Source of the DNA: Phocoena phocoena
Lineage: Eukaryota > Chordata > Mammalia > Artiodactyla > Phocoenidae
Direction of reading: 5' to 3'
Assembly (NCBI RefSeq): GCF_963924675.1
Contig: NC_089232.1
Span: 34,677,312 to 34,741,311 of the forward strand
Length of the DNA stretch: 64,000 nucleotides
Notes under the pieces: generated by a model
Databases searched by the model: none
What the model was told of the DNA's origin: nothing
What the model saw: only the letters and a program-made list of their open reading frames with translations
In this document: positions 59,310 to 64,000 of the stretch, in pieces
Layout of the letters: each line of letters starts with the position of its first letter
How positions within the stretch are numbered: position 1 is the first letter of the stretch
Program-made: the position numbers and the translations under genes

Positions 59310-61025
59310 CATCTGTCTGCTTCTCCAATCTGAATGAAGTTTTAAATTTGCTGCCTTGTAGATTATTCAGGAATCCAGTCTGATTAGACTTTTACCCAAT
59401 GGAAGTCATTTTCAATACCTGAAACACTCATTAAATTTCTGTGCTCATGGAAACCCATGAGGAGCTGATAGTAATGACAGACCCTGCCCAGCCCCCACCT
59501 ATCCTATCTGGCCCCTCCTTAGGCCACTGAACCCATGACTGCAGCCTCAGCTTCATGGGACCCAAAGGAACAACTCTGATCCTGGAAAAGCTGAATTTAA
59601 GCAGTTCTAACTCAGGACTCTGATGACCTCAAATCACTTGCTTCCACTGTGGTTCCCAACTTGTGTCCCTGTGTTGCCAAGGCAGGATATTTTTATTTCT
59701 GAGACCCAGGCCCCTCTGTGCCCTACATCACGTGACTGGGCCTCTGCCTGAAGTTGTTCCCCAGGCCCTTAGGCCCTGCCCACTCCTGCTGGGCTCTCTT
59801 CTTCCTTTCAGTGAAGTCTTGCTCTTGACCTGAGTCTACAGCTGGGGCCCTAGTTGCTAAAAGACTTCCCTGGATTATGGGGCCTTCTCCACTTGACACC
59901 TTGCCGTATCAATCGTGACCTGCTGTTGCCTCGTTCTTCCGATGCCATATATTACCCACAAGCCTGGAGTTCCTAGTACTTGATCTATTCCAGTAGGCAG
60001 ATCAAAGTTCAGTCCTGGCCTCTTCCAGGCTGCCCTATCTGATTGCAGTAAAAAAACAAACAAACAAACAAATACCCCATCATACCCTAAAATAGGACAG
60101 TAGATTGCAGGCTTGCATAGTATACCTCCTGAGCAATCACAGACAGAGATTCATTTTGAAGACATTTACTAAGGCACAAAGTAGGCACTGAAGAGATGCT
60201 GGAGGAACCGATGAATAAATGGAGCTTGTCTGCCCATGAGAGATTCGTGATCACTCAAGGAAGAAAGCTCAGATACTACCTTGTGTCCCGAAGGAAGGAA
60301 TCCTTGAACTTGCATTATGCAGAAGAGGGTCCTGGGATAAGGACAGGAATCGCATTGCTCAGGCTGCTCAGTCAGCCTCAGACTGCAGGTGTCCTTGGAG
60401 ACAGCCCACCTGACAGGCAGTGGACTCAAGGACCTGGAGATGAGGACAAAAGAAGTAGGGAGATGGAGAGACAGAGACAAAACTCACCCTAACCTGATGA
60501 CCTAATGAGCAGGGTTAGAGAGACAGGAAAGCCAGGGGCTCCTTTTCTTAAAGAAAAGAAAGCAATTAACCAGAAAAATAATAGCTCCTACCACTGGCGT
60601 CAGAAAGTTACTCCTCTAGTTGCTTGCTCTCCCTCTTTCTGTCGAGCTACAGAATGATGGGAATGAGAGTGACACAAGAGAAAGCAAGCAGAACAATTTT
60701 CATGTGTCCAGGAGCCTCCAAGGCTGTGGGGAAGGAAGAAGAAAAGGAATCTAATGCTTCCAGAACACTAAATGCTAATCCTGGTGAGAAGCAGGCGCGT
60801 GAGAGAAGAGGATTCCAAAGGCTGCTCTGCTTTCAACTCTCACCTGCTGAGAGAGTGGGCAGCAGAAGGAAGGGAAGCTGGGTTCTTTCTGCTCTCTGGC
60901 CAGAGATAACTTTATTCAGGTGTTCTGAGGGGGCCATTGGGCAAGGAGTTAGGAACAGCTAAAGTGCTAAGAGGCTCCTTTCCCCTCACTGTTCATGGGC
61001 ATGCCAGATTCTGAGAGATTCCCCA
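59310..61025. other. Single-copy DNA with a (CAAA)n
   Basis: AAAAAACAAACAAACAAACAAA lies at about 60,050-60,072, without an attached retroposon body that I can recognise. Confidence 0.45.
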
Positions 61026-61035
61026 TAGCAGAGAG

Positions 61036-61217
61036 CTGCCAGATAAAATACAGGATACCCAGTTAAAATGTGAATTTCAGATGAACAACGCATAATTTTT
61101 AAGTATGAATATGTTCCATGCGATATTTGGGACATACTTATTCTTTAAAAAATTGTATTGTTGATATAAAATTCAAAGTTCACTGGGTACTCTATACTTT
61201 TATTTGCTAAACCTGGC
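61036..61217. repeat. Palindromic DNA-transposon-like repeat
   Basis: The left arm ('gataaaatacaggataccca', 'gtgaatttcagatgaacaac') is mirrored by the right arm ('gatataaaattcaaagttca', 'ctgggtactctatactttta'). The whole is a near-perfect fold-back around about 61,115. The family was not named with certainty. Confidence 0.75.
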
Positions 61218-61649
61218 AACTACCCACAAACGGATTCCTCACCCAGCCGCAGAAGTGTTTGATGATGTGACCAGCACGGAAAACAGGACTCTGGGCTATG
61301 GGGGAGGGGGTGAAATCAGGAAAGTTCATGCTTCTGAGGTTATACACTTGCTGAATCTGCTCCCATTTTCTTTCTACTAATCCAACCCTCTCCATTCCTC
61401 ACTCCCTAGTTCCTATCCCACCATCCTTGACTACCTCTCCCACCGGAAGACATACTACCTAAATTCCCCTGGTAAGATACCAGGTTGTGATTTTTCTCCA
61501 GTGATATCATGTGTGCACATTTTGATTGGGACTCTTCCTTCTATGTCTACTTCCCTCCACACCCACCGTGTTCCCCTAAACGCATACATCCCACAGCTCG
61601 AGGGTCAGGCACACCGTGAGGGTTAAATTTTACATTCAGGAGTGTTCCG

Positions 61650-61790
61650 AAGCAAAGGAACCTCGGAGATCACCTAGTCTCACTCCCTAAGTTTGCCAAC
61701 AGGGAGAACCTGAGACCAGAGAACAGAAGGGACTTATCTAGGAGCATGATGCTTATCAAGCAGAGAGGGAAGCACACAAATTCTGATTCA
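61650..61790 (-). repeat. MIR-like relic
   Basis: 'aacctcggagatcacctagt' and 'gggagaacctgagaccagag' resemble antisense MIR-class sequence. Confidence 0.35.
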
Positions 61791-61814
61791 CTGGCTTCAC
61801 TCCAGGACCTTCTA

Positions 61815-61912
61815 CTATGTCAGTGCTTTGTACAATACTGAGCAAATACAGGCATTCTCAGTAAATATTTAAGCAAACCAATGAATTCATAAATGAATAA
61901 ACTATGAATTCA
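61815..61912 (+). repeat. L2 3' end
   Basis: 'atgtcagtgctttgtacaat', 'aggcattctcagtaaatatt' and an ATGAATTCATAAATGAATAAA-like tail. Confidence 0.6.
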
Positions 61913-62199
61913 ATGCTTTATGATTGATTTGCTAACTGTATGGTGGCTCTATCCTCAGGGAGCTTCTTGGCCCCTGAAATGGTAAACGTAAGCAATGAAA
62001 TCCAGCCATCTTTCCGGAAGCGATGTTCTGTGTTTACAGGAAATAGGTAGCATGAGTGCCACTTCCTTCCACAGGACAAGGCTGGCTAGGTCTGGGCTGA
62101 GTTGGGTAGTAGCAAAAAGCAGCCCCTTCACTGGGCAAAGGCTACTCTAAATTGCTACATGTATAACTACAGAAACTCTAAGGAAAAAAAAATTTTTTA

Positions 62200-62365
62200 A
62201 ATATTTTAGCTAGCTATGTGACCTTTAACAAAGTAATAACTGTCCCAACCTTTGGATTTCTCATCTGTGAAAAACATAAATAGAAGAAAAAATTACCAAG
62301 ATAAAATAAATATCATTTTACTCTGCCAGGCACCTTCTCCTATAGATACTCAATAAGTGTCCATT
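62200..62365 (+). repeat. MIR SINE, 3' part
   Basis: 'agctatgtgacctttaacaa', 'ggatttctcatctgtgaaaa', 'gatactcaataagtgtccat'. Confidence 0.75.
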
Positions 62366-62452
62366 GATTTCTTTTGTTTCCCTAAAGAGTAAACCTATCT
62401 TCTTAGCCAATAGTTTTTTGAAAAGGTACTCTTTCTGTGTTTTCATAAGGCT

Positions 62453-62640
62453 ACTGATTTTCAAAATCTGGTCCCCAGTAGCAGCAACAGCAGCAGTATC
62501 TGAAAACTTGTTAAAAATGCAAATTCTTGGGCTTCAAGGTAAACTTACTGAATTAGAAACTCTGGGGGCTGGACCCAGTAATCAGTGTTGTAACGAACCC
62601 GCCGCATGCTTCTGATGCACACTCAAGTTTCAGAACCACC
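62453..62640 (+). repeat. MER5A element
   Basis: 'tggtccccagtagcagcaac', 'acttgttaaaaatgcaaatt', 'gaaactctgggggctggacc', 'atgcacactcaagtttcaga' and the right end 'accaccgtg'. A short CAG run lies inside. Confidence 0.88.
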
Positions 62641-62651
62641 GTGCTAGGCTG

Positions 62652-62822
62652 ACGTTTCCAGCAGTATGGTCCATGTACCTCACATATCAAAACACTCCTA
62701 TTAAAATTGCTAATTTCTAGGCCCTACCCCAGACTTGCTAAATCAAAAGCTCTTGTGGGGAAGCAAAGGAGTCTCCTTTTTAACATGTCACCCAGGTGAC
62801 TTTGATGCACTTAAAGGTCAAG
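62652..62822 (+). repeat. MER5-type element, adjacent second copy
   Basis: 'agcagtatggtccatgtacc', 'ctaggccctaccccagactt', 'cacccaggtgactttgatgc'. It follows the previous copy within about 15 bp. Confidence 0.75.
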
Positions 62823-62829
62823 AACAACT

Positions 62830-64000
62830 TTGCAAATTGGTGTCAAAACAGCAAGTGATGGCATTTCAGCATTTGTGGAGGTCAGATCAGAATTCCCTTT
62901 TCCCCTTCTTTGTGACCCCAGAGACTCAGCAGGAGATAGAGCTGCATAATCAATGCCAGTTGGCTCTAGAGGAGTGGGCTAATGGCTGTGTGGTACCCCA
63001 TCACCTTGGGAGAAATATATTTATCAGTGATCGATGGGAACACACCTCACCATCCAACCTGCTCTCCTAACCTGGAACGGCTCAGACCCAGTCACTTGTT
63101 CCAAGTGGCAGAGCCCAACTTGCTCTGACAAATCAGTGGTTTTTTAAAAATGCACACACAAAGTCAAAACAATATCCTGGAAATGTTTTTCCCGGTTGTG
63201 TAACTCCTCGTCTTATCTGGTGAGAGCTAGTCAAGGGAAGACATAATATACGCCCTCAGTGTTAATTCAACAAAACTCTTTCCTTTCATGGACCCTGAAA
63301 GTGCACGCTGGGTGACAGGAAACTAGGCAAAAATTTTGGTCAGTTTTTCTCTACTTTGAGAATTAACTGTCGAAACACCTTTTGTTTTATCCCTTCAAAT
63401 TGGCCATCTTCTTGAGGGTGATGAAGTATGGTGATGACAACTCAGGTGAGGTTCCCATCTACAAATTCCCTCAGCACAATGACAAAAATGCAAATGTATT
63501 GTTAGTGAAAGTCTTTTCTCGTTTCAATGTGATAGAACTAGGAGTTCCTTAAGCCATTTTGTGAAGGAACGGTTTTCCCCAGTACAGCTTGAAAATTTTA
63601 TGTGGATACTGAAGTAGATTTCTTAGTCATTTCTCCTAGGTCTATAAGATCAAACATTGTGTCAATTCCAGTTAAAGACAGATGTAACTAAGGTAAAGTT
63701 TACTTATGATCAAGATACCCTCAACCATCCAGTACATGGTGATGATAATTAAAAAGGCAAGATTTCTTTCAGGGCAAAAACACCAAAACAAAATGAAATA
63801 AAACAAAACAAAAGCGAAAACCTACCATAGAGGTTAACTCATAAAAACATCATTACAGAGGCATTTGTGAGACACTGATTCCTGCAAGAACAAAAAGGGC
63901 TTCTTCATTCCTTTTTCACACAGCTCCCCTTTGTAAATGACATTCTGAGTAGTAAGCAACCAGGCTCCAACGCTATCTTCCACTTGGCGCCTACACTGAA
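62830..64000. other. Single-copy DNA, no feature seen
   Basis: An A-rich (AAAAC)n-like tract lies at about 63,778-63,815. Otherwise no repeat or gene recognised. A 111-codon frame starting at 62,735 overlaps the MER5 relic and is not credible. Confidence 0.4.

Noticed and set aside
1..64000. CRISPR array, operon or phage-like system
   Set aside because: No regularly spaced repeats and no dense coding. Sequence texture, SINEs and LINEs are plainly mammalian.

Overview
The window is non-coding nuclear DNA from a mammal, most likely a cetacean (whale or dolphin). Three tRNA-Glu-derived SINEs of the CHR type sit near 7.76, 9.14 and 15.57 kb. Their heads, their internal promoter boxes and the long CHR-2 body match the family known from Cetacea, Hippopotamidae and Ruminantia. 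I saw no Bov-tA or BovB element, which ruminant DNA usually carries. L1, L2, MIR and MER5-type relics are abundant, and base composition is typical of AT-rich mammalian isochores. I found no protein-coding gene, no functional RNA gene and no CRISPR or other prokaryotic feature. The window reads as intergenic or deep-intronic sequence. All reliably assignable reading frames belong to LINE-1 relics.

Layout. 1-5.99 kb is mostly single-copy DNA with a short L2 end and a MIR-like relic; 2.14-2.80 kb looks like a possible conserved non-coding element. 6.0-7.1 kb is a 1.1 kb L2. 7.75-16.76 kb is a stack of mobile elements. A near full-length L1 on the minus strand (5' end at about 16,760, 3' end at about 8,205) was interrupted by a CHR-1 SINE, by a second L1 on the plus strand (9,729-11,912) and by a CHR-2 SINE. 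A further CHR-2 SINE with a perfect target duplication lies just outside. 16.8-42 kb is mainly single-copy DNA with scattered L2, MIR, MER5 and hAT fragments, microsatellites and an L1M 3' end at 36.2 kb. 42.4-43.9 kb is a broken L2. 44-55 kb is MIR/L2-rich. 55.55-57.21 kb is an L1 with an inverted 5' part, bounded by a 13-bp target duplication and sitting inside an older MER5-like element. 57.2-64 kb holds MER5, MIR and L2 relics, a palindromic DNA-transposon-like repeat and a GC-richer block.

No set of genes works together here. What can be worked out is the order of insertions, a few unusual rearrangements (a target deletion of about 400 bp, two internally deleted L1 copies and a 42-bp tandem duplication) and several weak candidates for regulatory DNA or one small exon. 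I found no convincing undescribed biological system. Family names were assigned from remembered consensus features, without a database search, and element edges are approximate unless a target duplication is stated.
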